Below, piece by piece: positions 45,935 to 53,919 of a DNA stretch of 64,000 nt (positions within the stretch are counted from its first letter, which is position 1; the number at the start of each line of letters is the position of its first letter). The stretch is from an uncultured Ruminococcus sp. (GTDB lineage: Bacteria > Bacillota > Clostridia > Oscillospirales > Ruminococcaceae). The DNA is taken from positions 1-64,000 of the forward strand of contig CACZGM010000006.1 in the NCBI GenBank assembly GCA_902780695.1, given 5' to 3'. Made by a program: the position numbers and the translations under genes. Below the pieces are notes generated by a model. That model saw only the letters and a list, made by a program, of their open reading frames with translations, made no database searches and was not told the origin of the DNA.

Positions 45935-46825
45935 ATGAGAAAGTTTATCCTGTCATGTGAATCGACTGTCGATCTCCCCTATTCCTATCTTGAAAAGAGA
46001 GAGCTCCCCGTACTGTTTTATACATACACCGTTGACGGCAAGGAATATACGGACGACCTCGGGAAAGACCCCGAATCGCTGCCTAATTTCTACCGTATGC
46101 TGGAAGCGGGTGCGCTGCCCTCTACATCACAGATCAATCGTTTCCGGTATGAGGAATTTTTTGACGAGCTGCTGCAAAAGGGCGATGTGATACACGTCAC
46201 ACTCAGTTCCGGCATTACCGGCTCTTTCGCAAACGCGGTCGCAGCCGCAGAGGAGCTGAAAGTGAAATACCCCTACCGCAGGATAACGGTGATCGACTCG
46301 CTCGGTGCCTGTTCCGGCTACGGTATGCTGATAGATATTGCAGCGGATATGAGGGACGAAGGCAGGAGCTTTGATGAAGTCGAAAAGTGGATCCTCGACA
46401 GCAGACTTCACCTGCACTATCAGTTCTACTCCACCACTATGGATTATTTCAAGCGCAGCGGACGCGTTTCCGGTCCTGCCGCCGCAATTGCGACGATACT
46501 GAAAATATTCCCGCTTATGCGCTTCAACGACGAAGGCAGGATAATCGCGTATGAAAAGGTACGCGGTATAAAGAACGTTATCCGCAAGACCGCGGAAGCA
46601 ATGGAGACTCACGCAGACGGCGGAAAGGACTACTCCGGACGGTGCTGGATAGCGCACTCGAACTGCATGGACGCGGCGGAGGAACTGCGGGATATGGTCG
46701 CGAAGGCTTTCCGCAATCTGAAACGCAGTGATATCAAAATATTCGACATAGGCACGATCATAACCTCGCATACGGGTCCCGGCACACTCGCGCTGTTCTT
46801 CTTCGGTGACGAGAGAACAAGGTGA
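45935..46825 (+). CDS. DegV-family fatty-acid-binding protein
   Basis: A 296-aa DegV protein, a family known to bind fatty acids (FakB-type partners of fatty acid kinase). Seen: CESTVDLPYSYL at the N-terminus, LPSTSQINRFRYEEFF, the fatty-acid-binding loop LSSGITGSFANAV, DSLGACSGYGM, MDYFKRSGRVSG, and the C-terminal SHTGPGTLALFFFGDE. FakA is not in the window. Single-gene unit with promoter and terminator. Confidence 0.94.
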   Translation: MRKFILSCESTVDLPYSYLEKRELPVLFYTYTVDGKEYTDDLGKDPESLPNFYRMLEAGALPSTSQINRFRYEEFFDELLQKGDVIHVTLSSGITGSFANAVAAAEELKVKYPYRRITVIDSLGACSGYGMLIDIAADMRDEGRSFDEVEKWILDSRLHLHYQFYSTTMDYFKRSGRVSGPAAAIATILKIFPLMRFNDEGRIIAYEKVRGIKNVIRKTAEAMETHADGGKDYSGRCWIAHSNCMDAAEELRDMVAKAFRNLKRSDIKIFDIGTIITSHTGPGTLALFFFGDERTR

Positions 46826-46861
46826 CCGTGATACGGAAAACCGGATTAATATAACAAAAGA

Positions 46862-46889
46862 AAGACCGTTGAATGATTTCAACGGTCTT
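46862..46889. terminator. Shared bidirectional terminator
   Basis: Perfect 12-bp stem AAGACCGTTGAA / TTCAACGGTCTT, loop TGAT, between the convergent degV and phosphatase genes; T-rich on the plus strand (TGTTTATTTATG). Confidence 0.8.
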
Positions 46890-46913
46890 GTTTATTTATG
46901 GCTGGAATATACG

Positions 46914-47996
46914 TCAGATGTCTTTTGCAAGAGTGCCGGTCAGATTGTCGCGGAGTCTGTCAAGATCGGCACGGTCAATCCCGATATCCAGAGCATAGCG
47001 CTCGGCACATGTGCAAAGACCGGCGGCCGCTGGATCAACGCTCTCGTTGCCGATAATGCTGTACAGCATGGGGTACATAATGCCGTTCACAATCGCGTTA
47101 TATTTGCCGGGAGTGCTGTCCCTGCGTATCCCATAGTAATTGTCATACGTTATCATGAAATCCTCTTCGATCTCGGTGTAAGCCGCACCGCAGAGCGCTT
47201 CGAGAAGAATAAGGATAAATCCGGTGCGGTCTTTTCCCTCGGTGCAGTGTACCAGATACGGTCCCTCATGTCCGGCTATCGACCGGAGCACAAGCGCCGT
47301 CCTGTTCCGGAAGTCCTCCGTACCGTATGCCATTGTCATCTGAGCTGGCAGGACACAGCTGTTTTTGTACAGCTCCGAAAATTTCGGGGAGGCAAATCCC
47401 GGCTCCGACATATACTGCCTTATCTTTTCGTCATTGTCGGCAAGGTTCAGTATATATCTTATTCCGGCTCTCGCCATGAGAAGATCGGTATAGGGAGCGC
47501 GGTTGTGCTTGTTGTCGCAGGGGGATGCCGATCTGTACAGTATGTCCTTTTTTATATTCCCCGCACGGACGCTGCGGAAATTCGCGAACACAACATCACT
47601 TGCGTAATCGCCGCGTTCGTCCGTATATTGTATATCACGCGATGTCTGCACCGCAAGATGCTTTCCCTTCTCCGCGAGTATCACCGAAGCCGTGTCCCCC
47701 GCGCCGATACCGGCGATCTCCCACAGATCGCCGCCGAAGTTCACCGCGGCCTTTATGAACGGGTATCCCGGATACGCCACGAGCAAAACCTCACCCGCGG
47801 GATTGTAATATCCGCTGTAATACGGGAGCCCTTTTACCGTAAATCCGTTTGAGAACTCAATATCCACGCTGTCACCGAAGGTTATACCAAGAAGACGGAG
47901 CTTTTCCGCAGAGTATCTTATATATACGCCGCCGAACTCGTCGTCATGCATAACGGAGACATTTTCAAGTGCCGCTCTGTTTTCTGCCGCTGCCAT
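46914..47996 (-). CDS. Tyrosine phosphatase with N-terminal SAM-HAT-like domain
   Basis: A 360-aa two-domain protein. The C-terminal half (about 135-345) is a dual-specificity/tyrosine phosphatase with the P-loop HCTEGKDRTGF (HCx5R), an upstream general-acid region (ILNLADNDEKIR) and FRSVRAGNIKKDILYRSA, as in lipid/tyrosine phosphatases of the Y_phosphatase3 type. The N-terminal 100 residues (RLLGITFGDSVDIEF, NPAGEVLLVAYPG) resemble the C-terminal beta-barrel of SAM hydroxide adenosyltransferases; this is a weaker call. No signal peptide. ATG 47996 is chosen because an in-frame GTG at 48008 would overlap the RBS. Confidence 0.85.
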   Translation of the reverse strand: MAAAENRAALENVSVMHDDEFGGVYIRYSAEKLRLLGITFGDSVDIEFSNGFTVKGLPYYSGYYNPAGEVLLVAYPGYPFIKAAVNFGGDLWEIAGIGAGDTASVILAEKGKHLAVQTSRDIQYTDERGDYASDVVFANFRSVRAGNIKKDILYRSASPCDNKHNRAPYTDLLMARAGIRYILNLADNDEKIRQYMSEPGFASPKFSELYKNSCVLPAQMTMAYGTEDFRNRTALVLRSIAGHEGPYLVHCTEGKDRTGFILILLEALCGAAYTEIEEDFMITYDNYYGIRRDSTPGKYNAIVNGIMYPMLYSIIGNESVDPAAAGLCTCAERYALDIGIDRADLDRLRDNLTGTLAKDI

Positions 47997-48037
47997 TTGC
48001 GTTCTCACGTCCTTCCGGTATAATATCGTGTTACCGT

Positions 48038-48067
48038 ATTATACCATAAGCCCGCGCGATATGTCAA
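48038..48067 (-). promoter_or_regulatory. Promoter of the tyrosine phosphatase gene
   Basis: Minus strand -35 TTGACA (48062-48067), 18-bp spacer, -10 TATAAT (48038-48043). Confidence 0.65.
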
Positions 48068-48175
48068 TATCGCGGTTTTCCGAAAAAGCGGCAGGGGCTG
48101 TACTGCCTGCCGTCTGTACACGGAAATATATCATAAACACGTATTTCGGAATTGCGTTCAGCGGTGTCTTTGCCC

Positions 48176-48204
48176 TTGACAACCATACACTTTTGATATA
48201 TAAT
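48176..48204 (+). promoter_or_regulatory. Promoter of the FecR-like gene
   Basis: -35 TTGACA (48176-48181), 17-bp spacer, -10 TATAAT (48199-48204). The leader to the ATG at 48471 is about 260 nt and contains a short ORF and a terminator-like hairpin. Confidence 0.7.
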
Positions 48205-48244
48205 AGTATAATGAGTATTGAAGTGATCCGGAGAAAACGGCAAT

Positions 48245-48316
48245 ATGACCGAGATATTACACACCTTTACCGGTGAATATACGGTCAGGCACAGCAGCTG
48301 TACCTTCTTGCCGTAA
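48245..48316 (+). CDS. Short leader ORF upstream of the FecR-like gene
   Basis: A 23-codon ORF (MTEILHTFTGEYTVRHSSCT followed by FLP) with GGAG 12-15 nt upstream. Placed between promoter and a terminator-like hairpin, in the arrangement of transcription attenuators. No codon run that would identify an amino acid signal. Confidence 0.35.
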   Translation: MTEILHTFTGEYTVRHSSCTFLP

Positions 48317-48410
48317 CCAGGATAAGACAAATACCGCTCGTTATCACCGCGTCCGGCGGCGGTAACGGGCTTTGTACTGATAATGCTTCCGCGGCAGGTA
48401 TGAAAGAGCG

Positions 48411-48438
48411 CGGACGGAATGCATCAGTCCGATTTTTT
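48411..48438 (+). terminator. Terminator-like hairpin in the FecR-like leader
   Basis: CGGAC (48411-48415) pairs with GTCCG (48427-48431), followed by ATTTTTTC, 33 nt before the start codon. A short stem, so possibly a conditional (attenuator) terminator. Confidence 0.4.
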
Positions 48439-48470
48439 CACATTATTTTATATATGGGGGAAGAGCAATA

Positions 48471-50021
48471 ATGGATATCAAAGGTTTTCTGAGCTCAGCC
48501 AACGGAAAGGTCACAGTGGCTGCTGTCGCTGTGCTTATACTTGTCGGTATTGCGGCGGCGATAATGATGATGAACAGCGGCGGCAGCACATACCGCGGCA
48601 TTACAGCAAAGGAAGTCAGCGGTTCCGTAAGCATCACTGGCGATATCAACAGCGGACAGGCTTATTCTGGTGAGAAGCTGTACAGCGGAGATGCTGTCAA
48701 TGTCCCGGAACAGTCCTCCATTACCGTTCTGATAGACAATAACAAGTACATTTACGCAGAAGCGGAAACACATTTTGTTATCAGCGCAGACCAGACGGAA
48801 GATCATAGCCGTATAAGGATAGCTCTCGACAAGGGCTCGGAGCTTAACGACCTGAGAACGACACTTGGCGCGGGCGATTCTTTCGATGTTGACACGCCAA
48901 ACTCGACCCTGTCCGCGAAAGGCACAAAATTCAACGCGTCTGTCTATACAGACGGCGATATCGTATATACACTCCTTGAGGTCAGCGAGGGAAACGTTGA
49001 TGTAAAGCTGCGGACTACCGGCGGAACATATACGGGTACCGAACAGACATTCGGCGCGGGAGAAAGCGTTATTATCAGAGGCGGCAGTGATTTCTCGGAA
49101 TTCACACACGACGAGAACGGAGAGACTGTAAGACATCTCGATCTTTCTGCGCTCCCGACGAACGGAACAGCGAGACTTACCGCGCTGATAAGCAGGAGCA
49201 GCGACGGAACCGTGAAAACTGAACCGGAACCGGAAAAAGCAGAGACTTCCGAACCCCAGATAACTCCCACAGAGATCACCTACGACACGACCGAAGCGCC
49301 GGAGCCGGAGATAATACCCGAAACAACAACGGAAGAAGCTCCCGAACCCGCTGCACCGGTAACGGAAAGCACACCCGCAGTAACTGCGAACGTGACCGCG
49401 GCAGCTGTCGAAACCACTGCACCTCATACACATACATTCGGGGAGTGGACGGTAACGACACCTGCCGGCTGTGAGACAGAAGGCACCGAGACAAGGATAT
49501 GCACGGTATGCGGAGCTACAGAGACTCAGTCTGTACCCGCCATAGGACACACGTTCGGAAACTGGACAGCACAGTTCGGCGCGAACTGTGAAGAAGGCGT
49601 GACCGCAACAAGAAAATGTTCTGTATGCGGCAGCACCGAAGAAAAGATAATACCTCCGACAAGCCACAGGTTCGGTGAATGGACTGTAACAAGAGAAGCA
49701 AACTGTCTTATCGGCGGCACCGAAACAAGGACCTGTACGGTATGCATGACTTCCGAATCAAGAACCACACCTGCTGCCGGTCATACATTCGGAGAATGGA
49801 AGCTGAGCAGGATCGCTACCTGTGAAAACGGCGGAACCGAGAGAAGAAAATGCACAATATGCGGCAGCACCGAGGAAAGAGAAACACCCGCTCTGGGTCA
49901 CCAATACGGAGAATGGAAGGTAACGTCCGATCCCGGCTATGATGTTCCCGGCACAGAAACAAGGATCTGCCTGAGATGCGGTCACATCGATGAAAGGAAT
50001 ATTAACCCGCTCGGGTCATAA
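48471..50021 (+). CDS. FecR-like surface protein with five Cys-containing repeats
   Basis: A 516-aa extracytoplasmic protein. One N-terminal membrane anchor (about 12-34) is followed by a FecR-type beta domain (about 45-200; GDAVNVPEQSSITVLIDNN, TPNSTLSAKGTKFNASVY). A Thr/Glu/Pro-rich spacer (240-320) comes next, then five repeats of about 39 residues (about 320-516). Each repeat has FGEW or FGNW, a C, about 11 residues, CxxC, E, and a closing GH or SH; the fifth lacks the first Cys. Similar CxxCG repeats occur in surface proteins of Ruminococcus and relatives, to my recollection. The Cys spacing suggests metal binding or disulfides. Role unknown; no sigma/anti-sigma pair adjoins. Confidence 0.8.
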   Translation: MDIKGFLSSANGKVTVAAVAVLILVGIAAAIMMMNSGGSTYRGITAKEVSGSVSITGDINSGQAYSGEKLYSGDAVNVPEQSSITVLIDNNKYIYAEAETHFVISADQTEDHSRIRIALDKGSELNDLRTTLGAGDSFDVDTPNSTLSAKGTKFNASVYTDGDIVYTLLEVSEGNVDVKLRTTGGTYTGTEQTFGAGESVIIRGGSDFSEFTHDENGETVRHLDLSALPTNGTARLTALISRSSDGTVKTEPEPEKAETSEPQITPTEITYDTTEAPEPEIIPETTTEEAPEPAAPVTESTPAVTANVTAAAVETTAPHTHTFGEWTVTTPAGCETEGTETRICTVCGATETQSVPAIGHTFGNWTAQFGANCEEGVTATRKCSVCGSTEEKIIPPTSHRFGEWTVTREANCLIGGTETRTCTVCMTSESRTTPAAGHTFGEWKLSRIATCENGGTERRKCTICGSTEERETPALGHQYGEWKVTSDPGYDVPGTETRICLRCGHIDERNINPLGS

Positions 50022-50076
50022 CAGATCCCTTTCTCTCCCGAACAGCAGCATATTAAGATTTTTGGCGGAGAACGCT

Positions 50077-50967
50077 ATGAGCAACCTTTTTGAAAAGACC
50101 GCAAGCCTCAACACCCCGATAGAATGCTTCGTGTTCGGCGCGGCGAACGAGGAATTCCCGGTCAAGCCGCACTGGCACTATTTTGCGGAATTCGTATATA
50201 TGCTTGACGGAACAGCCTCCATGACTGCCGACGGCGACACGTTCACGGCGGAAGCCGGCGATCTCGTCATATTCCCGCCGTCCTGCGTACACTCCATTTC
50301 CGCAGCAGACAGCAGAACTCCGGTATATTCGGTGCTGAAGTTCGACATCGGCAAATTTCCGAGCATATCTTCATACTCGCCGTCACCGTCGGGACTGTTC
50401 CGCTATGCCCGCGAAAGCGGTATGCCGATACTGTTTGACAGAGAGTCGGCAAAGGAAATGGAATGTGAAAGCATCTTCGCTGACTGCATAAACGAGATGA
50501 AAAACTTCCGGTACGGATATGATGTAATGCTGCGCTCGCAGATATACCGTCTGATATACAGGATAATACGTCACTGGGAAAGCTCCGGACTGAATATATG
50601 GGAATGTCCCGCAAGTGACGGCACCGACCGAAGTATTGACAACATAACCGAGTACATCGACAGCAGGCTCGGAGAGAACATACGGGTCGCGGATATCGCC
50701 GCCGAATGTCATCTGAGCTATTCTGCCTTTGCCGCTAAATTCCGCGGGCGATACGGCATGAGCTGCAAGGAATACATCGAGCGTATGAGGATATACAAAG
50801 CCGAGGAATATCTGATCTTCACTGACCTTGATATAGATTTTATCGGACAGGAGACCGGATTCTCCGATTGCAGCCATTTTATCAAGAGCTTTAAAAAATA
50901 CCGCGGTGCAACACCCGGAAAATTCCGTGCTTCACGGCGGCAGCAGCCGTATTCCGGAGCGGTCTGA
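50077..50967 (+). CDS. AraC-family regulator with cupin domain
   Basis: A 296-aa transcription factor. The N-terminal cupin (about residues 20-100) holds KPHWHYFAEFVYMLDG and the AGDLVIFPPSCVHSI turn; such domains bind small ligands, often sugars. The C-terminal AraC DNA-binding domain (about 190-290) has two HTHs: IRVADIAAECHLSYSAFAAKF and DIDFIGQETGFSDCSHFIKSFKKYRGATPGKFR. ATG at 50077 has GGAGAACGC upstream. Its target may be the downstream epimerase-SDR pair, but this is only proximity. Confidence 0.92.
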   Translation: MSNLFEKTASLNTPIECFVFGAANEEFPVKPHWHYFAEFVYMLDGTASMTADGDTFTAEAGDLVIFPPSCVHSISAADSRTPVYSVLKFDIGKFPSISSYSPSPSGLFRYARESGMPILFDRESAKEMECESIFADCINEMKNFRYGYDVMLRSQIYRLIYRIIRHWESSGLNIWECPASDGTDRSIDNITEYIDSRLGENIRVADIAAECHLSYSAFAAKFRGRYGMSCKEYIERMRIYKAEEYLIFTDLDIDFIGQETGFSDCSHFIKSFKKYRGATPGKFRASRRQQPYSGAV

Positions 50968-51016
50968 TACCGGTCACCGTGCCGGAATCGCTCCGCAAAT
51001 GACAATAATATAAGCA

Positions 51017-51053
51017 AATACCGCGCAGTGCAGATCGGCAGCTGTGCGGTATT
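51017..51053 (+). terminator. Intrinsic terminator of the araC-type gene
   Basis: AATACCGCGCAG / CTGTGCGGTATT, 12 bp with one G:U, 13-nt loop; followed by CGTATTATTG. Confidence 0.65.
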
Positions 51054-51121
51054 CGTATTATTGCACGATATGAAAAATATTCTCAATAATCGTAAATATC
51101 TATTTTATTTGGAAATCCCCG

Positions 51122-51150
51122 TTGATTTATACGGCAGGCTGTGATAGAAT
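51122..51150 (+). promoter_or_regulatory. Promoter of the epimerase-SDR pair
   Basis: -35 TTGATT (51122-51127), 17-bp spacer, -10 TAGAAT (51145-51150). Confidence 0.6.
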
Positions 51151-51192
51151 TAATAAAGCGATAGGCCCATTATGCCCGTCAAGGAGGATACT

Positions 51193-52209
51193 ATGAAAAT
51201 TCTTTTTATCGGAGGCACCGGAACAATAAGCATGGCGATAACACGCCTGCTCGCAGAGCGCGGCGACGAGCTGTATCTGCTCAACCGCGGGAACCACAAT
51301 GGCGGACTGCCGGAGAACGTTAAGATCATAAGCTGCGATATCAATGACGAAAAGGCGGCTGCGGAAAAGCTCGCGGGAATGGAATTCGACTGTGTCGGCG
51401 AGTTCATCGGCTTTGTACCCGCACAGCTCGAACGTGACTTCCGCCTTTTCGCCGGAAAGACAAAGCAGTTCATTTACATAAGCTCCGCGTCGGCGTACAG
51501 AAAACCGATGCAGGGCTATACCATAACCGAGGAAACGCCCCTCGAAAATCCGTACTGGGAATATTCACGCAACAAGAAAGCCTGTGAGGAATATCTGTTT
51601 GAACGGTACAGAAAAGACGGCTTCCCGGTGACCGTTGTTCGTCCGAGCCACACCTACGACGAGCGCAGCGTACCTCTCGGCGTTCACGGCGCAAACGGCA
51701 GCTGGCAGGTCGTGAAGCGCATAATGAGCGGAAAACCTGTCATCATACACGGTGACGGTACATCGCTCTGGACGATAACCCACAACAGCGATTTCGCCAA
51801 AGCCTACATCGGACTTATCGGGAATCCCGCCGCGATAGGCGAGGCTTTTCACATCACAACGGACGAGAGCGTCAGCTGGAACGAGATATACGGTTATATC
51901 GCCGATGCCCTCGGCGCCGCGCTGAAGCCTTTCTATGTATCGTCGGAAACGCTGGCGGCGCTCGGTAAAAAATACGACTATACCGGCAGCCTTATCGGTG
52001 ACAAGGCTTGCTCGGTGGTATTCGACAACTCGAAGGTAAAGAAGCTCGTCCCGGATTTCAGAGCGGAAGTCACGGCGCGTGAGGGAATACGCCGCACGGT
52101 GGAGTATGTGACCGCTCACCCGGAATGTCAGCAGGACGACTGCGAATTTGACAAATGGTGCGACGATGTTATCGCCGCGGTAAATAACCTCAGGAATACA
52201 CAGATCTGA
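51193..52209 (+). CDS. NAD-dependent epimerase/dehydratase (extended SDR)
   Basis: A 338-aa extended SDR. Rossmann motif FIGGTGTISMAITRLL (Gly-x-x-Gly), SSASAY and YSRNKKACEEYLF (YxxxK catalytic pair), then VVRPSHTYDERSVP. The fold matches NDP-sugar epimerase-like proteins such as those often annotated as NAD-dependent epimerase, with RNA-binding CSP41-like relatives as an alternative. The ATG at 51193 follows AAGGAGG. Next gene 28 bp on is another SDR. Confidence 0.9.
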   Translation: MKILFIGGTGTISMAITRLLAERGDELYLLNRGNHNGGLPENVKIISCDINDEKAAAEKLAGMEFDCVGEFIGFVPAQLERDFRLFAGKTKQFIYISSASAYRKPMQGYTITEETPLENPYWEYSRNKKACEEYLFERYRKDGFPVTVVRPSHTYDERSVPLGVHGANGSWQVVKRIMSGKPVIIHGDGTSLWTITHNSDFAKAYIGLIGNPAAIGEAFHITTDESVSWNEIYGYIADALGAALKPFYVSSETLAALGKKYDYTGSLIGDKACSVVFDNSKVKKLVPDFRAEVTAREGIRRTVEYVTAHPECQQDDCEFDKWCDDVIAAVNNLRNTQI

Positions 52210-52237
52210 AAACGGAACATATTACAGGAGAAACAAA

Positions 52238-52999
52238 ATGATTGATGTAAAAGGAAAATGGGCGCTGATAACCGGCGCCGCAAGAGGAATAGGATACGGC
52301 GCGGCAAAATTTATGGCGGAGCGCGGCTGCAATCTGATACTGCACGGAAGAACAGCGGAGCACTGCGCAAAGGTGCTTGAGGAAGTAAAAGCCCTCGGTG
52401 TCGAAGCATACGCCGTGGGAGCGGAATTCTCCGACCTCGCGCAGGTGGAGAAAATGCTCGCGGATATCGACGCTCTCGGCAGGCAGGTAGATATCGTGCT
52501 GAACAACGCGGGCGTACAGGTCGCATACCGCACGGATTATCTTACCACACCCGCTTCGGACTACGAAAAGAGCTTTCTGATAAACACGATAGCGCCGATG
52601 ATGATAGTATATCACTTCCTGCCGGAGATGCAGAAACGCGGCTTCGGGCGTATCGTGAACACAACGAGCGGCATACGGCTCGAACCTGAACAGGCAGGCT
52701 ATTCCGCAAGCAAGGCTGCACTCGACAAGGTGACATTCGATCTGGCATCGAAATACGACGGCACCGATGTTATCATCAGTCTCACCGATCCCGGCTGGTG
52801 CCGTACCGACCTCGGCGGTCAGCACGCGCCCAACGCTCCCGAAAGCTCGCTGCCCGGTGTTGTTGTCGGCGCTTTCGTGGACGATAAGATATCTGGCAGG
52901 AACTTTGCAGCCGGTTACTTCCACGGCATGACACTCGAACAGGCTGTTGAATACGCCGAAAAGAATATTCCGAAATACACGGGTTCGATAGGAAATTAA
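52238..52999 (+). CDS. Short-chain dehydrogenase/reductase
   Basis: A 253-aa classical SDR with TGAARGIGYGAAKF (TGxxxGxG), LNNAGVQ, catalytic Ser in NTTSG, and YSASKAALDKV (YxxxK). LHGRTAEH after beta-2 suggests NADP(H). Strong RBS (AGGAG). Probably co-transcribed with the epimerase; a sugar or acyl substrate cannot be chosen. Ends before a strong hairpin. Confidence 0.92.
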   Translation: MIDVKGKWALITGAARGIGYGAAKFMAERGCNLILHGRTAEHCAKVLEEVKALGVEAYAVGAEFSDLAQVEKMLADIDALGRQVDIVLNNAGVQVAYRTDYLTTPASDYEKSFLINTIAPMMIVYHFLPEMQKRGFGRIVNTTSGIRLEPEQAGYSASKAALDKVTFDLASKYDGTDVIISLTDPGWCRTDLGGQHAPNAPESSLPGVVVGAFVDDKISGRNFAAGYFHGMTLEQAVEYAEKNIPKYTGSIGN

Positions 53000-53005
53000 A
53001 GATAT

Positions 53006-53044
53006 ACCGCCCCGCATTGTGCGAAAAGCATAATGCGGGGCGGT
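53006..53044 (+). terminator. Intrinsic terminator after the SDR gene
   Basis: Perfect 13-bp stem ACCGCCCCGCATT / AATGCGGGGCGGT with a 13-nt loop, 6 nt after the stop. T-run is short (TTT). Confidence 0.7.
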
Positions 53045-53087
53045 TTAAAATTCAGACAGGTCGTTTTATTTTGTTTTGTAACAGCTC

Positions 53088-53867
53088 TCACCTTCCTGCC
53101 GCTTCGGCAGGAAGCCTTTCTTTTATATAGCCAAGAACGAAATCAAAGTCCGCGGCTCCCGCATAGACCTGATTGTGATAAAGACCCGCATTGAGATATA
53201 TCGTTTTCCGGTTCTTTTTCGCTTTGATCTTTGTCACACGGTCAAACTCGGTGCGCATACTGGTGCGAATGAGAAGTCCCGCGCTCACCGCCTGGGACAC
53301 GATGCCGATGCTTGCGGCGATCACAGAGATCCGTTTCATCAGTTCGCCCAATTCAAGCGATTTGTCGAACTGTGTGTGAGTGATACCGTTTTCATCCATT
53401 TCAAACATAACGCAGTATTTCCAGCCGGACATTGCCGCATATATGACATAACCTATGAATGACAGCAGCAGAATGAACGGCAGAGCTATCAAGAAAGTGG
53501 TAATGACCGAAACAAAGAGCTCGGCATCAAAATCACCTGTGAACAGGCCGGTAAACAGATCTATCATCAGAACTAAGGCAGCGGCTATTCCGACCGAGAG
53601 CACCATGACCTTGAAAATCGTTATCAGTATCGTAGGATTGCGCATCAGCTTATACTCATAAGCCCAGCGGTAAACGCCGTCCGGACAGAGATATATGTTC
53701 TCTGTCACGCGCTGCCCCTGTATCGGCGGAGCCTGCGCGGGCTGCCGGGCGGTATGGGCAGACGGCACTGCCGCCGCACCCATATCCGCTTTACCTGTCT
53801 TTGCTCCGCATTCGGGGCAGAACCGTGCGTTATCGTCTGTCTGCTTTCCGCAGTTAGTACAGAACAT
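53088..53867 (-). CDS. Zinc-ribbon membrane protein
   Basis: A 259-aa protein. A single N-terminal zinc ribbon (CTNCGKQTDDNARFCPECG, residues 3-21), a Pro/Ala/Gln linker, then two transmembrane helices (about 84-108 and 120-148) and a cytoplasmic-looking basic C-terminal domain (RVTKIKAKKNRKTIYL). RBS AGGAGGTC. Last of the four-gene minus-strand operon with the HEXXH protein, the five-ribbon protein and the double-HTH regulator. Function unknown; zinc ribbons fused to membrane domains are frequent in this group of bacteria. Confidence 0.85.
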   Translation of the reverse strand: MFCTNCGKQTDDNARFCPECGAKTGKADMGAAAVPSAHTARQPAQAPPIQGQRVTENIYLCPDGVYRWAYEYKLMRNPTILITIFKVMVLSVGIAAALVLMIDLFTGLFTGDFDAELFVSVITTFLIALPFILLLSFIGYVIYAAMSGWKYCVMFEMDENGITHTQFDKSLELGELMKRISVIAASIGIVSQAVSAGLLIRTSMRTEFDRVTKIKAKKNRKTIYLNAGLYHNQVYAGAADFDFVLGYIKERLPAEAAGR

Positions 53868-53919
53868 AGGCTTGACCTCCTGTATTGTTATCCGGATACA
53901 CTACCGGTGATGCTGTCTG

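Noticed and set aside
48495..49667. 390-codon antisense ORF opposite the FecR-like gene
   Set aside because: Cys/Tyr/Arg-rich mirror of the repeat-coding frame; no start signals.
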